Assembly (NCBI RefSeq): GCF_016817355.1
Contig: NZ_JADOTT010000001.1
Location: 546,072-610,071, forward strand
Source of the DNA: Maricaulis parjimensis
Lineage (GTDB): Bacteria > Pseudomonadota > Alphaproteobacteria > Caulobacterales > Maricaulaceae
Reading direction: 5' to 3'
DNA: 64,000 bases
Shown: one piece after another, positions 9,081 to 18,577 of the stretch
Layout: every line of letters starts with the position of its first letter
Numbering within the stretch: the stretch's first letter is position 1
The notes under the pieces: model-generated
Told to the model about the DNA's origin: nothing
What the model saw: the letters and a program-made list of their open reading frames with translations, nothing else
Database searches by the model: none
Translations under genes and position numbers: made by a program

Positions 9081-10129
9081 AGGTTCAGGCCCGCGATGCC
9101 GATGCACGGGTCAAAAATCCCGACCCGGCGATCAAGGCGTATCTGATCTACGGTCCCGACCGAGGCCTCGCCCATGAGCGGGCGTCGACGCTCGTCAAAT
9201 CCGTTCTGGAAGATCCGGACGATCCCTTCGCGCTGACCCAGCTGACCGAAGAGGATCTCAAATCCGATCCGGCTGCGCTCGCCGATGCGATGGCGGCGAT
9301 GTCCCTGACCGGCGGTCAGCGGCTCGTCCGGGTCCGCCTGTCCGGCGAGACCGGAAGCGGACCGATTATCGACTATATTTCTGATCTGGAGAGCGGCTCT
9401 GTGGCGCCGCAAACCGTCCTGGTGGTCGAGTCCGGGGATCTAACGCCGCGAGGGAAGCTTCGAAAAACCTTCGAACCAGCGAAAAACGCTTATGCTATAG
9501 CATGTTATGCCGATACCGCCCAATCACTCGGAAACCTCGTCGACGACCTACTCAAGGGCGAAAATCTGGCGATTGCACCCGATGCGCGCATGAATTGGCT
9601 GCCGCGGCTGGAAGGTGACCGGGCGCTGGCCCGCGGCGAGATCGAGAAGCTGATTCTCTACAAGGGACTCTCCGGTCAGCGCGAACCGGGTGATGACACG
9701 ATCACGCTTGAGGATGTCGAAGCCGTCGCGGCCGACCAGGGCGAGGCCCAGATGGACGCCGTTCTGGAACCGGCCCTGCTCGGCCGGATCGCCGAAGCCG
9801 ACAAGGCCTATGTCCGATCGGTCAGTGCGGGCGGAAATCCCGTCGCCATCCTGCGCGCCCTGCAGCGCCGGCTTGACCAGCTGGGGGCGGTCCAGGCGGC
9901 TGGCGGCAATGAGGCGGCCATGGCCCGCGCCGGCGTGCCGCGCTTCGGTCCGCCAGCCAATGCATTCAAACAGCAGATGTCAGTCTGGCGCGGCCGGCGC
10001 CTGGAACATGCCCGCCAGCTCGCCTTTGACGCGGAACGCCAGGTCAAGCGCTCCGGCTCTCCGGCTGAAAGCCTGGTCAGTGAGCTCTTGCTGAGACTGG
10101 CCCGCGGCGCCGCCCAGATGCGGCGCTAA
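9077..10129 (+). CDS. holA: DNA polymerase III subunit delta
   Basis: A 350-residue clamp-loader delta subunit, the wrench that opens the beta sliding clamp. It starts with GTG at 9077 inside a GTGA overlap with lptE, implying translational coupling. The N-terminal AAA-like domain begins AYLIYGPDRGLAHERAS, and there is WLPRLEGDRALARGEIEKLILY in the centre, both typical of HolA; the C-terminal collar domain follows (AVLRALQRR-like AILRALQRRLDQL). Identity also rests on the leuS-lptE-holA order. It converges on parB. Confidence 0.92.
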   Translation: MKVQARDADARVKNPDPAIKAYLIYGPDRGLAHERASTLVKSVLEDPDDPFALTQLTEEDLKSDPAALADAMAAMSLTGGQRLVRVRLSGETGSGPIIDYISDLESGSVAPQTVLVVESGDLTPRGKLRKTFEPAKNAYAIACYADTAQSLGNLVDDLLKGENLAIAPDARMNWLPRLEGDRALARGEIEKLILYKGLSGQREPGDDTITLEDVEAVAADQGEAQMDAVLEPALLGRIAEADKAYVRSVSAGGNPVAILRALQRRLDQLGAVQAAGGNEAAMARAGVPRFGPPANAFKQQMSVWRGRRLEHARQLAFDAERQVKRSGSPAESLVSELLLRLARGAAQMRR

Positions 10130-10130
10130 A

Positions 10131-10147
10131 ACCCGGTCTGACCGGGT
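10131..10147. terminator. Short hairpin between holA and parB
   Basis: A perfect 7-bp dyad with a 3-nt loop (ACCCGGT-CTG-ACCGGGT) lies immediately after the holA stop in the only gap between two convergent genes. There is no run of T on either side, so if it terminates transcription it does so weakly or with help from Rho. The same core recurs over the mltA stop codon near 30345-30360. Confidence 0.35.
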
Positions 10148-10184
10148 ATGACCGGGCCGGAAAACCCCTTGTCTGTCAGAAGGA

Positions 10185-11105
10185 TCAGGCGCGCGACTGG
10201 CCGCTGAGACGGCGGCAGACATCGTCCAGCTGTTCCAGTGTCTGATACTGAACGCGGATCTCGCCGCCCCGGGCACCATGCCGGATATCGACATTGAGGC
10301 CCAGACGCGCCGCAATATCAGCTTCCAGAGCGCGCGTGTCAGCATCCTTGTCACCCGTCACGGCCGTCTTGCCGGCCGACTTGGTCTCGATACCGCCATT
10401 CTGGGCATCCCGCGCCAGCTTCTCCGCCTCACGGACGGACAGGCCTTTTTCGACAATAAGAACCGCCAGGGCTGCCGGACCCGGCGCATTCGCGATCGCC
10501 CGCGCATGGCCGGCCGAAATCTGGCCTCTGGCAAGATATGTCAGCACGGTATCCGGCAGGGCCAGGAGGCGCACCATATTGGCAACATGACTGCGGCTCT
10601 TGGAAACGGCCTGGGCGACATCTTCCTGGGTGTGACCGAAGCGCTCGATCAATTGTTTATAGGCCTGAGCCTCTTCAACCGGGTTGAGATCAGCCCGCTG
10701 AACATTCTCGACAATACCGATTTCTAGCGTTTCACGGTCCGTCAGCTCACGGATCAGGGCTGGAACCTCGTGCAGGCGGGCCTTCTGGGCCGCACGCCAG
10801 CGGCGTTCACCGGCGACGATCTCGTAGCTGTCCTCACCCACCGGGCGCACCAGGATCGGCTGGACAATCCCTTTCTCCGCAATCGAGTCCGACAGGGCCT
10901 GAAGCTCCGCCTCGGTCATCGTCTTGCGCGGCTGGTCCGGATTGGGCCGGATCAGCTCGATCGGCAGGGTGCGAACGCCATCCCGGCTGGGCTTTCCGGT
11001 CTCACCCGCATCGGCAGCCGGCGCGGAATAGCCTTCCGTTTCGGATTCCCCGAGCAGGGCCGACAGGCCCCGGCCCAGGCGGCGGTTCTTTTCAGTCGAA
11101 GTCAT
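10185..11105 (-). CDS. parB: Chromosome partitioning protein ParB
   Basis: A 306-residue ParB. It starts with the ParA-stimulating region RRLGRGLSALLG (about residues 8-19), then the CTP-binding domain with GERRWRA at 99-105 and ENVQR at 133-137, the parS-binding helix-turn-helix around 159-180, and a C-terminal dimerisation domain. ParB loads at parS sites, slides as a CTP-dependent clamp and works with ParA to move the origin region. Three perfect parS sites lie 1.4-3.4 kb away in rsmG, mnmG and upstream of mnmG. The start overlaps the parA stop (ATGA), giving one parA-parB transcript. Confidence 0.98.
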   Translation of the reverse strand: MTSTEKNRRLGRGLSALLGESETEGYSAPAADAGETGKPSRDGVRTLPIELIRPNPDQPRKTMTEAELQALSDSIAEKGIVQPILVRPVGEDSYEIVAGERRWRAAQKARLHEVPALIRELTDRETLEIGIVENVQRADLNPVEEAQAYKQLIERFGHTQEDVAQAVSKSRSHVANMVRLLALPDTVLTYLARGQISAGHARAIANAPGPAALAVLIVEKGLSVREAEKLARDAQNGGIETKSAGKTAVTGDKDADTRALEADIAARLGLNVDIRHGARGGEIRVQYQTLEQLDDVCRRLSGQSRA

Positions 11106-11941
11106 GCGATTTCACCCTGCTCTTCACGGCGGCGCTTGCGCTCTTGCTGGACGATTTCCTTGGCGAGGCTGATATAGGCCTGCGAGCCGGAACATTGGAG
11201 ATCATAAAGCAGGACAGGCTTGCCCACGGAGGGCGCCTCGGACACGCGCACATTCCGCGGGATCATGGTCTTGTAGACCTTGTCACCGAAATGCTCGCGA
11301 ACATCGGCGGCCACTTCGGCCGAGAGATTATTGCGGCTGTCATACATGGTCAGGACCACGCCCTGGATATCCAGGCGGGAATTGAGATGCCCCCGCACCC
11401 GGTCCACCGTACGCAGGAGTTGGGACAGGCCTTCCAGGGCAAAAAACTCGCACTGCAGCGGCACGAGGATGGAATCCGCAGCCGTGAGGGAGTTCACCGT
11501 CAGCACATTCAGCGAAGGCGGACAGTCGATCAGGATATAGTCGAGCGCTTCGCCCTTGAGATCGGTCAGGCTCTTGTCGATCGCCCGCTTGAGACGATAG
11601 GAGCGGCGCTGGTCGTCTGCCAATTCCAGCTCCACACCGGAAAGCAGCTGGTCGGACGGGATGATGGACAGGCCCGGAACCACGGTCTTGACCAGAGCCG
11701 AAGAGAGCGGGTCGCCCTCGATCAGCACGTCATAGGCGGTCAGTTTTCGATCCTGCGGCGGCACGCCGAGACCCGTGGACGCATTGCCCTGGGGGTCCAG
11801 ATCGATGATCGCGACTTTTTGACGGATAGCGGCGAGCGCGGTTCCCAGATTGATGGCGGTCGTCGTCTTGCCGACACCGCCTTTCTGGTTGGCTATGGCA
11901 ATGACACGGGGCGCTCTGCGGCGCTCTACTTCATCGGACAC
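11102..11941 (-). CDS. parA: Chromosome partitioning ATPase ParA
   Basis: A 279-residue deviant-Walker ATPase. The signature KGGVGKTT is at residues 20-27, the A' motif follows in [13 protein letters not shown], and [11 protein letters not shown] is the Walker B-like segment. ParA forms the nucleoid-bound gradient along which ParB-parS complexes segregate. The start codon is GTG at 11941; it lies within the last codons of rsmG (11-base overlap), so rsmG-parA-parB form one transcription unit, the usual order in this group. Confidence 0.98.
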   Translation of the reverse strand: MSDEVERRRAPRVIAIANQKGGVGKTTTAINLGTALAAIRQKVAIIDLDPQGNASTGLGVPPQDRKLTAYDVLIEGDPLSSALVKTVVPGLSIIPSDQLLSGVELELADDQRRSYRLKRAIDKSLTDLKGEALDYILIDCPPSLNVLTVNSLTAADSILVPLQCEFFALEGLSQLLRTVDRVRGHLNSRLDIQGVVLTMYDSRNNLSAEVAADVREHFGDKVYKTMIPRNVRVSEAPSVGKPVLLYDLQCSGSQAYISLAKEIVQQERKRRREEQGEIA

Positions 11942-12554
11942 GCTCGACCTCTTTCATATGCAGGATCACCCCGTCGCTCGTTCGGCTGGGGATGACGTCA
12001 TATTCAACTGTCCAGCTTTTACCGGCCTCGGTCAATTCATCGCGGTATTGTCGGCCCTTGAAGAACAGGCCCTCAGCCCCGTTTTTCAACAAGGGAGCGG
12101 CATAGCCCAATAATTTATTCAAGGGCGCAAAGGCCCGGGCGGTCACCAGATCAAAACCCTCTGCCGGATCGAGCGTTTCCACGCGCACAGACCGCGCCTC
12201 AGCGTCGAGGCCCAGTTCCGCGATCACCTTGCGCAGGAAAGCGACCTTCTTGCCGACACTGTCGATCATCACGACCCGGGCTTTTTGACCCCGTTCGCGC
12301 AAGCCTAAAGCCAGGGCAATGCCCGGAAAGCCGGCCCCGGCGCCCAAATCGGCGATGAGGCGGACATCGGAGGGCACATGCTCCATCAGCTGATAGCTGT
12401 CGAGCGCATGCCGCTCCCAGAAACTGTCCAGCGTATTGCGACTGACGAGATTGGTATGGGCGCTCGTCTCCACCAGGAGCTCACGCCAGCGATCAAACGC
12501 GTCGAGTGTTTCACGTGAAACACCGGTCGCTTGGGCAAAGTCTTCGCGATCCAC
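11931..12554 (-). CDS. rsmG: 16S rRNA (guanine-N7) methyltransferase RsmG
   Basis: A 207-residue class I methyltransferase (old name GidB) that methylates G527 of 16S rRNA. The SAM-binding motif is [18 protein letters not shown], and [14 protein letters not shown] follows as expected. The start is GTG at 12554, directly adjacent to the mnmG stop. The early peptide [10 protein letters not shown] is encoded by a perfect parS site (12507-12522), so the DNA does double duty here. It overlaps parA at its 3' end. Confidence 0.95.
   Translation of the reverse strand: MDREDFAQATGVSRETLDAFDRWRELLVETSAHTNLVSRNTLDSFWERHALDSYQLMEHVPSDVRLIADLGAGAGFPGIALALGLRERGQKARVVMIDSVGKKVAFLRKVIAELGLDAEARSVRVETLDPAEGFDLVTARAFAPLNKLLGYAAPLLKNGAEGLFFKGRQYRDELTEAGKSWTVEYDVIPSRTSDGVILHMKEVERVR
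12507..12522. promoter_or_regulatory. parS site 1, inside rsmG
   Basis: Perfect 16-bp palindrome TGTTTCACGTGAAACA, the canonical bacterial parS sequence bound by ParB. It lies in the 5' part of rsmG and encodes V-S-R-E-T in the rsmG frame. Function follows from established knowledge of ParB/parS and from parB being 1.4 kb away. Confidence 0.95.
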
Positions 12555-14414
12555 CTAGCTGGCCTCTTTGTTGAGCCGTTTCACATGCGCGAGCACGGCC
12601 GTCAGCGCGCCCGGCGTGACCCCTTCAATCCGTGCCGCCTGGCCCAATGTTTCCGGACGCGCACGCTCCAGCTTCTCGCGGGCCTCATTCGACAGGCCAC
12701 CGACGCGGGTATAGTCGAGGTCCCGCGGCAAGCGCACAGCCTCATCCCGGCGGAAGGCCAGAATGTCGGCCTGCTGGCGATCGATATAGCCGGCATAGAG
12801 GGCATCGATCTCGACCTGTTCGGCGACCGCGGGCGACAGGGTTTCCAGCTGCGGCCAGACGCGGCAGACATCTGCCCAATCAATATCCGGATAGGCCAGA
12901 AGCTCGGACACGGTCCGGCGCTTGCCATCGGAATTGACCGACAGGCCCTGCGCCCGCGCCTCATTCGGCGTCAGGCTCAAAGCCGTAACCGCTTCGCGGG
13001 CCTGGCCCAGCTCTTCCATCTTTTCGCGATAGCGTGTTTCACGTGAAACAGAGGCCGCACCCAGATCAATCGCCTTCTCGGTAAGGCGTTGGTCGGCATT
13101 GTCCGCCCGCAAGGTCAGCCGGTATTCAGCCCGAGAAGTGAACATCCGATAGGGTTCGCTGACACCCCGGGTGATCAGATCGTCGATCATCACACCGATA
13201 TAGGCATCGGACCGGCTGAGAATGAAAGCCTCGCGACCCTGAGCGGACAGGCCCGCATTCAGACCCGCCATCACGCCCTGGGCCGCCGCCTCTTCATACC
13301 CGGTCGTGCCATTGATCTGGCCCGCCAGCCAAAGCCCCGGAATAGCCCGGACCTGAAGCGTCGCATCGAGTTCGCGCGGATCGACATAGTCGTATTCGAT
13401 CGCATAGCCATAGCGCTTCACCTCGACCTGCTCGAGACCGGGAATGGTTCGGAGAAACTGGTCCTGAACCGCATCCGGCAACGAGGTGGAGATGCCATTG
13501 GGATAGACCGTATCGTCGTCCAGACCCTCCGGCTCCAGGAAGACCTGGTGCTGGGTCCGGTCTGCAAAGCGCACCACCTTGTCCTCGATGGACGGACAAT
13601 AGCGCGGTCCGCGGCCGGCAATGGCACCGCTATAGACCGCCGATTGGCCCAGATTGTCGCCGATGATCTTGTGCGTGGCTTCCGTGGTCCGGGTAATCGC
13701 GCAGGCAATCTGCGGCACACGGATCTGGTCAGTCAGGAAGGAAAACGGAACCGGGACTTCATCTGCGTCTTGTTTGTCCAGACTGTCCCAATCGATGGAG
13801 GATTGGCGAAGCCGTGCCGGCGTGCCCGTTTTCAACCGCCCCATCTGCAGCTTCAGCCCATAGAGCCGCTCGCCCAGACCGATCGCCGGCTTTTCACCGA
13901 ACCGGCCCGCCGGAATCCGCTCTGCGCCCCGGTGGATAATCCCGCGCAGAAATGTCCCTGTGGTCAGCACAACGGAGCTGGCCTGATATTCGATGCCCGC
14001 CTCATCCACGACACCGACACAGCGCGCGCCATCGAGGATCAAGTCCTCAACCGCCGCCGCCCGGATCTCCAGGTTTGGCGTCCCGCTGAGTTCCGCCTGC
14101 ATCGCCTCGCGATAGAGTTTCCGATCCGACTGGGTCCGCGGACCGCGCACAGCCGGACCCTTGGACCGATTGAGCAGGCGGAACTGGATGCCGGATGCGT
14201 CAGCCACCCGGCCCATCACACCATCCAGTGCGTCGATCTCCCGGACCAGATGACCCTTGCCGAGCCCCCCAATCGCCGGATTGCAGGACATCTCGCCGAT
14301 TGTCTCGAGCTTGTGGGTCAGCAGGAGCGTCCGGGCACCAAGACGCGCCGAAGCCGCGGCTGCGTCGCAGCCGGCATGTCCGCCGCCAATGATGATGACA
14401 TCCCAGGACTGCAT
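12555..14414 (-). CDS. mnmG: tRNA uridine-5-carboxymethylaminomethyl modification enzyme MnmG
   Basis: A 619-residue FAD protein (GidA) that, with MnmE, modifies the wobble uridine (position 34) of several tRNAs. The N-terminal dinucleotide fold reads [37 protein letters not shown] and [13 protein letters not shown] are family blocks. The frame is open upstream to 14459, but the family begins at [10 protein letters not shown], so ATG 14414 is chosen. An internal parS site encodes VSRET around residue 460. Its MnmE partner gene lies just upstream, separated by a third parS. Confidence 0.97.
   Translation of the reverse strand: MQSWDVIIIGGGHAGCDAAAASARLGARTLLLTHKLETIGEMSCNPAIGGLGKGHLVREIDALDGVMGRVADASGIQFRLLNRSKGPAVRGPRTQSDRKLYREAMQAELSGTPNLEIRAAAVEDLILDGARCVGVVDEAGIEYQASSVVLTTGTFLRGIIHRGAERIPAGRFGEKPAIGLGERLYGLKLQMGRLKTGTPARLRQSSIDWDSLDKQDADEVPVPFSFLTDQIRVPQIACAITRTTEATHKIIGDNLGQSAVYSGAIAGRGPRYCPSIEDKVVRFADRTQHQVFLEPEGLDDDTVYPNGISTSLPDAVQDQFLRTIPGLEQVEVKRYGYAIEYDYVDPRELDATLQVRAIPGLWLAGQINGTTGYEEAAAQGVMAGLNAGLSAQGREAFILSRSDAYIGVMIDDLITRGVSEPYRMFTSRAEYRLTLRADNADQRLTEKAIDLGAASVSRETRYREKMEELGQAREAVTALSLTPNEARAQGLSVNSDGKRRTVSELLAYPDIDWADVCRVWPQLETLSPAVAEQVEIDALYAGYIDRQQADILAFRRDEAVRLPRDLDYTRVGGLSNEAREKLERARPETLGQAARIEGVTPGALTAVLAHVKRLNKEAS
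13035..13050. promoter_or_regulatory. parS site 2, inside mnmG
   Basis: Second perfect TGTTTCACGTGAAACA, 528 bp from site 1, within the mnmG coding region and again read as V-S-R-E-T. Same reasoning as for site 1. Confidence 0.95.
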
Positions 14415-14521
14415 GATCCCGATATCCCTGAAAACCGTGTCTCGCACCGCGCTCTGCAAGGGGCGCTGAAAGGTCGGCTTACATAATGCCCGCAGGGTTC
14501 AGAGTCGAGGGCAAAGCCCGG

Positions 14522-14537
14522 TGTTTCACGTGAAACA
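14522..14537. promoter_or_regulatory. parS site 3, between mnmE and mnmG
   Basis: Third perfect TGTTTCACGTGAAACA, in the 135-bp interval between the mnmE stop and the mnmG start. It is the only one of the three perfect sites outside coding sequence, so ParB binding here could also touch mnmG transcription (inference). Confidence 0.95.
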
Positions 14538-14549
14538 GTGAAGCGGTCG

Positions 14550-15866
14550 CTACTTGCCAATACAGAACTGGCTGAAGACCCGATCGAGGATATCCTCGAC
14601 ATCCACCCGACCCGTCAGGCTTTCCAGGGCCCGCACGGCCAGGCGGGCATCTTCTCCGGCCAGTTCCGGCGCAATAGCCAATTGGTCCCGGCACCGCTCC
14701 AGGGCGTGAAGAGCCGTCTCGACAGCCCGACGATGGCGCGCCCGCGACAAGGCCGGCAATTCCCGGGCACTCAACCGGTCCTGGACGATTTTCTCGATCC
14801 TGGCTTCCAGCGCCTCAACGCCCTGCCCTGACTTCGCACTCAAACGATAGGCCCCGTCCGCCGATTTTTCCGGCGCCAGATCCAGCTTGTTGAGGACCAG
14901 GAGATCATCATCCTTCAGCCGGCCCCGCAGATCGAGCAGGTCCGCATCGGAGCGCGCATCCACCACACCGATCCGAAGATCCGCATTATCCGCCCGGTCC
15001 AATGCCCGGCGCACACCTTCTGCCTCGATGGCATCGACCGCCTCGCGCAGGCCCGCCGTGTCGGAAATAATGACCGGAAAACCGGCCATGGTGAGGCGAA
15101 CCTCCACAATATCCCGCGTCGTGCCCGGAATGTCCGTGACGATGGCTGCTTCTCTGCGGGCCAGCTTGTTGAGCAGGCTGGACTTGCCCGCATTGGGCGC
15201 TCCGATCAGGGCGATGGAAAACCCGGTGCGAACCCGCTCGCCCCGGCGGCCATCATCCAGATGCGCTTCCATGGACGCGATCAGCTGGGAAAGCGGCTGA
15301 TAGGCGCGATGAGACAGCGCGTCCGGCACATCCTCTTCATCCGGGAAATCGATCTCGCCTTCAATCGACGCCATGGCGCTGATCAGATCTTCCCGCCAGC
15401 CCTCATAGAGCGCCTTCAGGGATCCCGACATCTGGGCCAGAGCCTGGATGCGCTGGCCCTCCGTCTCGGCCTCAATGAGATCGGCCAGACCTTCAGCCTC
15501 GGTCAGGTCCAGCTTGTCGTTTTCAAAAGCCCGCCGGGTGAACTCGCCCGGCTCGGCCGGGATGGCCCCGGCTTCGTCCAGCGCCGCCAGCGCCGCCTCG
15601 ATCACGGCCGGACCCCCATGCAAATGCAGCTCGGCGCAATCCTCGCCCGTGAAGCTGGCCGGTCCGGCAAACCAGAGTACCAGGGCCCGATCGATCAGAC
15701 TCCCGTCCGGCGAGCGCAGGGTTCGCAATGCCGCCTGCCGGGGTGCCGGACGCGGCAAACCGGCCAGCGCGTCGAGAATACCCCCGGCCCCCAGGCCAGA
15801 CAGACGTACCACCGCAACTCCGGACCGGCCGGGCGGCGTGGACAGCGCATAAATCGTTGTGTCCAC
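14550..15866 (-). CDS. mnmE: tRNA modification GTPase MnmE
   Basis: A 438-residue GTPase (TrmE) that partners MnmG in wobble-uridine modification. The N-terminal folate-binding domain starts DTTIYALSTPPGRSGVAVVRLSG; the G domain has G1 GAPNAGKS at about 222-229, DTAGLR for G3 and NKLD for G4; the protein ends in the diagnostic C-(I)-G-K. The start is a GTG at 15866 preceded by GGGAG; the frame extends further upstream but without family similarity. The open frame upstream overlaps the DUF6489 gene only if a wrong start is used. Confidence 0.95.
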   Translation of the reverse strand: MDTTIYALSTPPGRSGVAVVRLSGLGAGGILDALAGLPRPAPRQAALRTLRSPDGSLIDRALVLWFAGPASFTGEDCAELHLHGGPAVIEAALAALDEAGAIPAEPGEFTRRAFENDKLDLTEAEGLADLIEAETEGQRIQALAQMSGSLKALYEGWREDLISAMASIEGEIDFPDEEDVPDALSHRAYQPLSQLIASMEAHLDDGRRGERVRTGFSIALIGAPNAGKSSLLNKLARREAAIVTDIPGTTRDIVEVRLTMAGFPVIISDTAGLREAVDAIEAEGVRRALDRADNADLRIGVVDARSDADLLDLRGRLKDDDLLVLNKLDLAPEKSADGAYRLSAKSGQGVEALEARIEKIVQDRLSARELPALSRARHRRAVETALHALERCRDQLAIAPELAGEDARLAVRALESLTGRVDVEDILDRVFSQFCIGK

Positions 15867-15898
15867 GATGGTGGACTCCCTGGCTTTTGTTTGCGGGT

Positions 15899-16150
15899 CT
15901 AACGGTTCTTGGTGGTGCCGGTCGAACCGCCGGACGCCGTACGCATCAGATCCATGAATTGGTTCGTCATCTGACCGCCGAACGCTGTCCATTGTTTCAT
16001 CAGGACCTCCGGGTCCATCTGATCCATGTTCGCCTCGGCGCGCCGGAGCATTTCATCCATCATCATCTGGTTGAACGCCTTTACGTCCGGCAGGCCCAGA
16101 AACGTCCGGGCTTCTTCCGGGGTACAATCTATCTCGATATTGACCTTCAT
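15899..16150 (-). CDS. DUF6489 family small protein
   Basis: An 83-residue acidic protein beginning MKVNIEIDCTPEEARTFLGLPDV, with Met-rich helices (FNQMMMDEMLRRAEANMDQMD) and a flexible Gly/Ser/Thr tail. This is the DUF6489 family, common near mnmE in alphaproteobacteria. No function is known and none is visible; there is no signal peptide or membrane segment. It is 33 bases upstream of the mnmE GTG, so the two are probably cotranscribed. Confidence 0.8.
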   Translation of the reverse strand: MKVNIEIDCTPEEARTFLGLPDVKAFNQMMMDEMLRRAEANMDQMDPEVLMKQWTAFGGQMTNQFMDLMRTASGGSTGTTKNR

Positions 16151-16203
16151 GCCTGCCTCGAATGATGCTGACTGCCGATCCGAGCACTCAACAGGAGCCC
16201 GAC

Positions 16204-16902
16204 ATGTCCGGTCAAGATATCCGCATCACTGGTCCGGCCGGAGACTTCTCCGCCTATCTCGCCACACCCGCCTCCGGCAAGGGGCCCGGCGTGGTCGTCC
16301 TGCAGGAGATCTTCGGGGTGAACCAGGTGATGCGGGATCGTTGCGACCAACTCGCCGAGGCCGGTTTCGTGGCGCTTTGTCCCGACCTGTTCTGGCGGAT
16401 CGAGCCGGGGGTCGACATCACCGACAAGAGCGAGGCGGAGTGGAAAAAGGCCTTCTCCCTGATGCAGGCCTTCAACCCGGATACCGGGATTGAGGATATT
16501 TCCGCCACGATCACCCATCTGCGCGGCATGGATAACTGTACCGGCAAGGTTGGCGCCATCGGTTATTGCCTGGGTGGCCTGCTGGCCTATCTCACCGCAG
16601 CCCGTACCGACAGCGATGCCTGCGTCGGCTATTATGGCGTGTCGATCCAGGATCGGCTGGACGAGGCGGCCAATATCGCCAAGCCGCTCATGCTCCACAT
16701 TGCCGGCAAGGACCAGTTTGTTCCGCCCGAGGCCCAGGCAGCCTTGCATGCCGGGCTCGATGATCACCCCCAGGTGACGCTGTTTGACTATCCCGAGGAT
16801 GATCACGCTTTCGCCCGGCCGGAGGGCGATCACTACAATGAAAAAAGCGCGGCCCTGGCGAACCAGCGCACGCGCGATTTTCTCAAAGCTAATCTGGGCT
16901 AG
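16204..16902 (+). CDS. Dienelactone hydrolase family protein
   Basis: A 232-residue alpha/beta hydrolase. It begins MSGQDIRITGPAGDFSAYLATPAS, carries the nucleophile elbow GYCLGG with Cys in place of Ser, as is typical for dienelactone hydrolases, and has the late Asp and His (DDHAF near the C-terminus). Substrate cannot be told: many homologues in this clade are not in chloroaromatic pathways, and no such genes are near. AGGAG about 10 bases upstream supports ATG 16204. It converges on the glutathione transferase gene, with 3 bases between stops. Confidence 0.85.
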   Translation: MSGQDIRITGPAGDFSAYLATPASGKGPGVVVLQEIFGVNQVMRDRCDQLAEAGFVALCPDLFWRIEPGVDITDKSEAEWKKAFSLMQAFNPDTGIEDISATITHLRGMDNCTGKVGAIGYCLGGLLAYLTAARTDSDACVGYYGVSIQDRLDEAANIAKPLMLHIAGKDQFVPPEAQAALHAGLDDHPQVTLFDYPEDDHAFARPEGDHYNEKSAALANQRTRDFLKANLG

Positions 16903-16905
16903 CGG

Positions 16906-17532
16906 TCAGTCGACCGCACTGGCCACGGCCCAGCTTTCCCGCGCGGTGATGCGCTTGAAATAAGCTTGGACATTCTCCGGCGCATCACCCAATTTCCCAA
17001 TTAATTTAAGAAGATAGAGCATGTAGCCCACGGAGATATCGGCGGCCGTGAAGCGGTCGCCCGCCAGATACTCGCTGTCAGCCAGTCCGTGATTTCCTAT
17101 AAATTCCAGACCCTTGAGGGTTTCGCTCCAGGCCCAGGCGGCGATAGCGGGGTTTCGCGCTTTTTCCGGCAGGAGGAAGGTGTGGCCCAAGACCATGTTC
17201 ACACCGACACACAAGCCAGCCTCGCCGAAATGGAACCATTGCAGATAGCGTCCGTAATCCGGGTCATCCACGGCGGGCTGGAGATCCGTCGGTCCGTACC
17301 GGTTCATGATGAACTCCATGATGGCCAGGGATTCCACCAGGATTTCGCCATCAGCCTCAAAGGCCGGGACCTTCCGCATGGGATTGATCTTCGCATAGGC
17401 CTCGTCTCCCGCCGGCCGCTTGTCGAAGGCCACCGGGACCACCTCATGCGCCAACCCCATTTCCTCCAGCAACCAGCGCACCCGAACGGACCGGGTCCGC
17501 GGCGCATGATAGAGCTTCAAATTCGCTGTCAT
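16906..17532 (-). CDS. Glutathione S-transferase family protein
   Basis: A 208-residue GST. The thioredoxin-like N-domain starts LKLYHAPRTRSVRVRWLLEEMGL, with KVPAFEADGEILVESLAIMEFI providing the cis-Pro and the Glu-Ser pair that bind glutathione. The helical C-domain has GDRFTAADISVGYML, the usual N-capping box with its Asp. Substrate is unknown. The frame extends upstream, but the family start supports ATG 17532. Confidence 0.9.
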   Translation of the reverse strand: MTANLKLYHAPRTRSVRVRWLLEEMGLAHEVVPVAFDKRPAGDEAYAKINPMRKVPAFEADGEILVESLAIMEFIMNRYGPTDLQPAVDDPDYGRYLQWFHFGEAGLCVGVNMVLGHTFLLPEKARNPAIAAWAWSETLKGLEFIGNHGLADSEYLAGDRFTAADISVGYMLYLLKLIGKLGDAPENVQAYFKRITARESWAVASAVD

Positions 17533-17675
17533 CAGATCGACCTCCCTTGCTTTTCTGTGGCCGGGATTGAGCCCCGCGTCCGGAAGAAATGAAACCCGTA
17601 TTGAACGCATCGACAACATGCAGTCTTGTGACCCGATACCGTCAATGCGTGGCTTTATACGTTCCGACCGAGGAC

Positions 17676-17691
17676 TGTTTCACATGAAACA
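17676..17691. promoter_or_regulatory. One-mismatch parS-like site over a start codon
   Basis: TGTTTCACATGAAACA differs from the perfect parS at one central base (G to A). The change breaks the CACGTG core but creates the ATG (17684) used by the glycerophosphodiesterase gene. Whether ParB still binds is unknown; its location 3.1 kb from parS site 3 fits either a decayed or a weak site. Confidence 0.6.
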
Positions 17692-18574
17692 ATCAACCGC
17701 CTGTCTCCTTCTGGCGACCGCCCTGACCGCTTGCTCACCATCTGCCATGCCGGACCCGGTGGATCGGGCTGCTCCGGCTCTGGCGCTCGACTGTTTCCGG
17801 GAGCATGGTGTCGCCATGCTGGCCGCCCACCGGGCCGGACCCGCCAGCGGCTATGCCGAGAACGCCCTGTCCAGCCTGGAGCGTCTCGCTGGCCTGGGTG
17901 TCCTCTATGCCGAGATCGATGTGCGCCAGAGTGCCGATGGCGAACTTTTCCTGCTCCATGACGAAACGCTGGACCGGACCACGACCGGCGCGGGTCCGGC
18001 CGAAACCCTGAGCTGGGCAGAATTGTCCGCCCTGTATTTGCGGGACCCCGATGGCGTCATTCTGGAAGACCGCATTCCGACCCTGTCTGAGGCCTTTCTG
18101 ATTGCCCGGGAGTCCGGTCTTGTCCTCAATCTGGATCTGAAAACGATCGATGCTGATACCATTGTGACCGCCATAGAGGCCGCTGATGCCCGTGACCTGG
18201 TCGCAATCATCGCCTATTCCGTCGAGGACGCCGCCGCAATCCACGCCCTGGATCCCGGCCTTGTCCTGTCAGCCCCCGATGATCCGGACGCGCTGTCCGC
18301 CGCCGGCGTCAATCTCGACACGACCTATCTCTGGCTCGGCACGGACCCGTCCGAAGCGATCCGGGACGCCCGGTTTGCCGGTGAGGATCTGGAGACCTCG
18401 ATCGGTCTCTTCCGCCATGAACCCGGCCCGACCAGTCTTTACACCGATGCCCGCAATGCCGGTGTCGAACTTCTGTCCATCGACCATGTTGAAGACGCTG
18501 TCGCGGCCCTGGGCGGCCCAGCTGTCCTGCATGCCCAGATTGATGCCTGTGCGGTCGCGAATTCGGAGAATTGA
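17684..18574 (+). CDS. Glycerophosphodiester phosphodiesterase family lipoprotein
   Basis: A 296-residue lipoprotein with a GDPD TIM barrel. The signal MKQSTACLLLATALTAC ends in a lipobox LTAC (Cys17). The barrel shows the family residues: HRAGPASGYAENALSSLE, then AEIDVRQSADGELFLLHDETLDRTTTG, with the metal-binding Glu and Asp and the second catalytic His. It would hydrolyse glycerophosphodiesters to glycerol-3-phosphate and an alcohol at the outer membrane face. The ATG at 17684 is chosen because it produces the lipoprotein signal; this ATG lies inside the parS-like palindrome. Confidence 0.85.
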   Translation: MKQSTACLLLATALTACSPSAMPDPVDRAAPALALDCFREHGVAMLAAHRAGPASGYAENALSSLERLAGLGVLYAEIDVRQSADGELFLLHDETLDRTTTGAGPAETLSWAELSALYLRDPDGVILEDRIPTLSEAFLIARESGLVLNLDLKTIDADTIVTAIEAADARDLVAIIAYSVEDAAAIHALDPGLVLSAPDDPDALSAAGVNLDTTYLWLGTDPSEAIRDARFAGEDLETSIGLFRHEPGPTSLYTDARNAGVELLSIDHVEDAVAALGGPAVLHAQIDACAVANSEN

Positions 18575-18577
18575 GAC

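Noticed and set aside
12580-12593. GTTTCACATG in mnmG as another parS variant
   Set aside because: Half-site only; the second arm (GCGCGAG) has no similarity to GAAACA.
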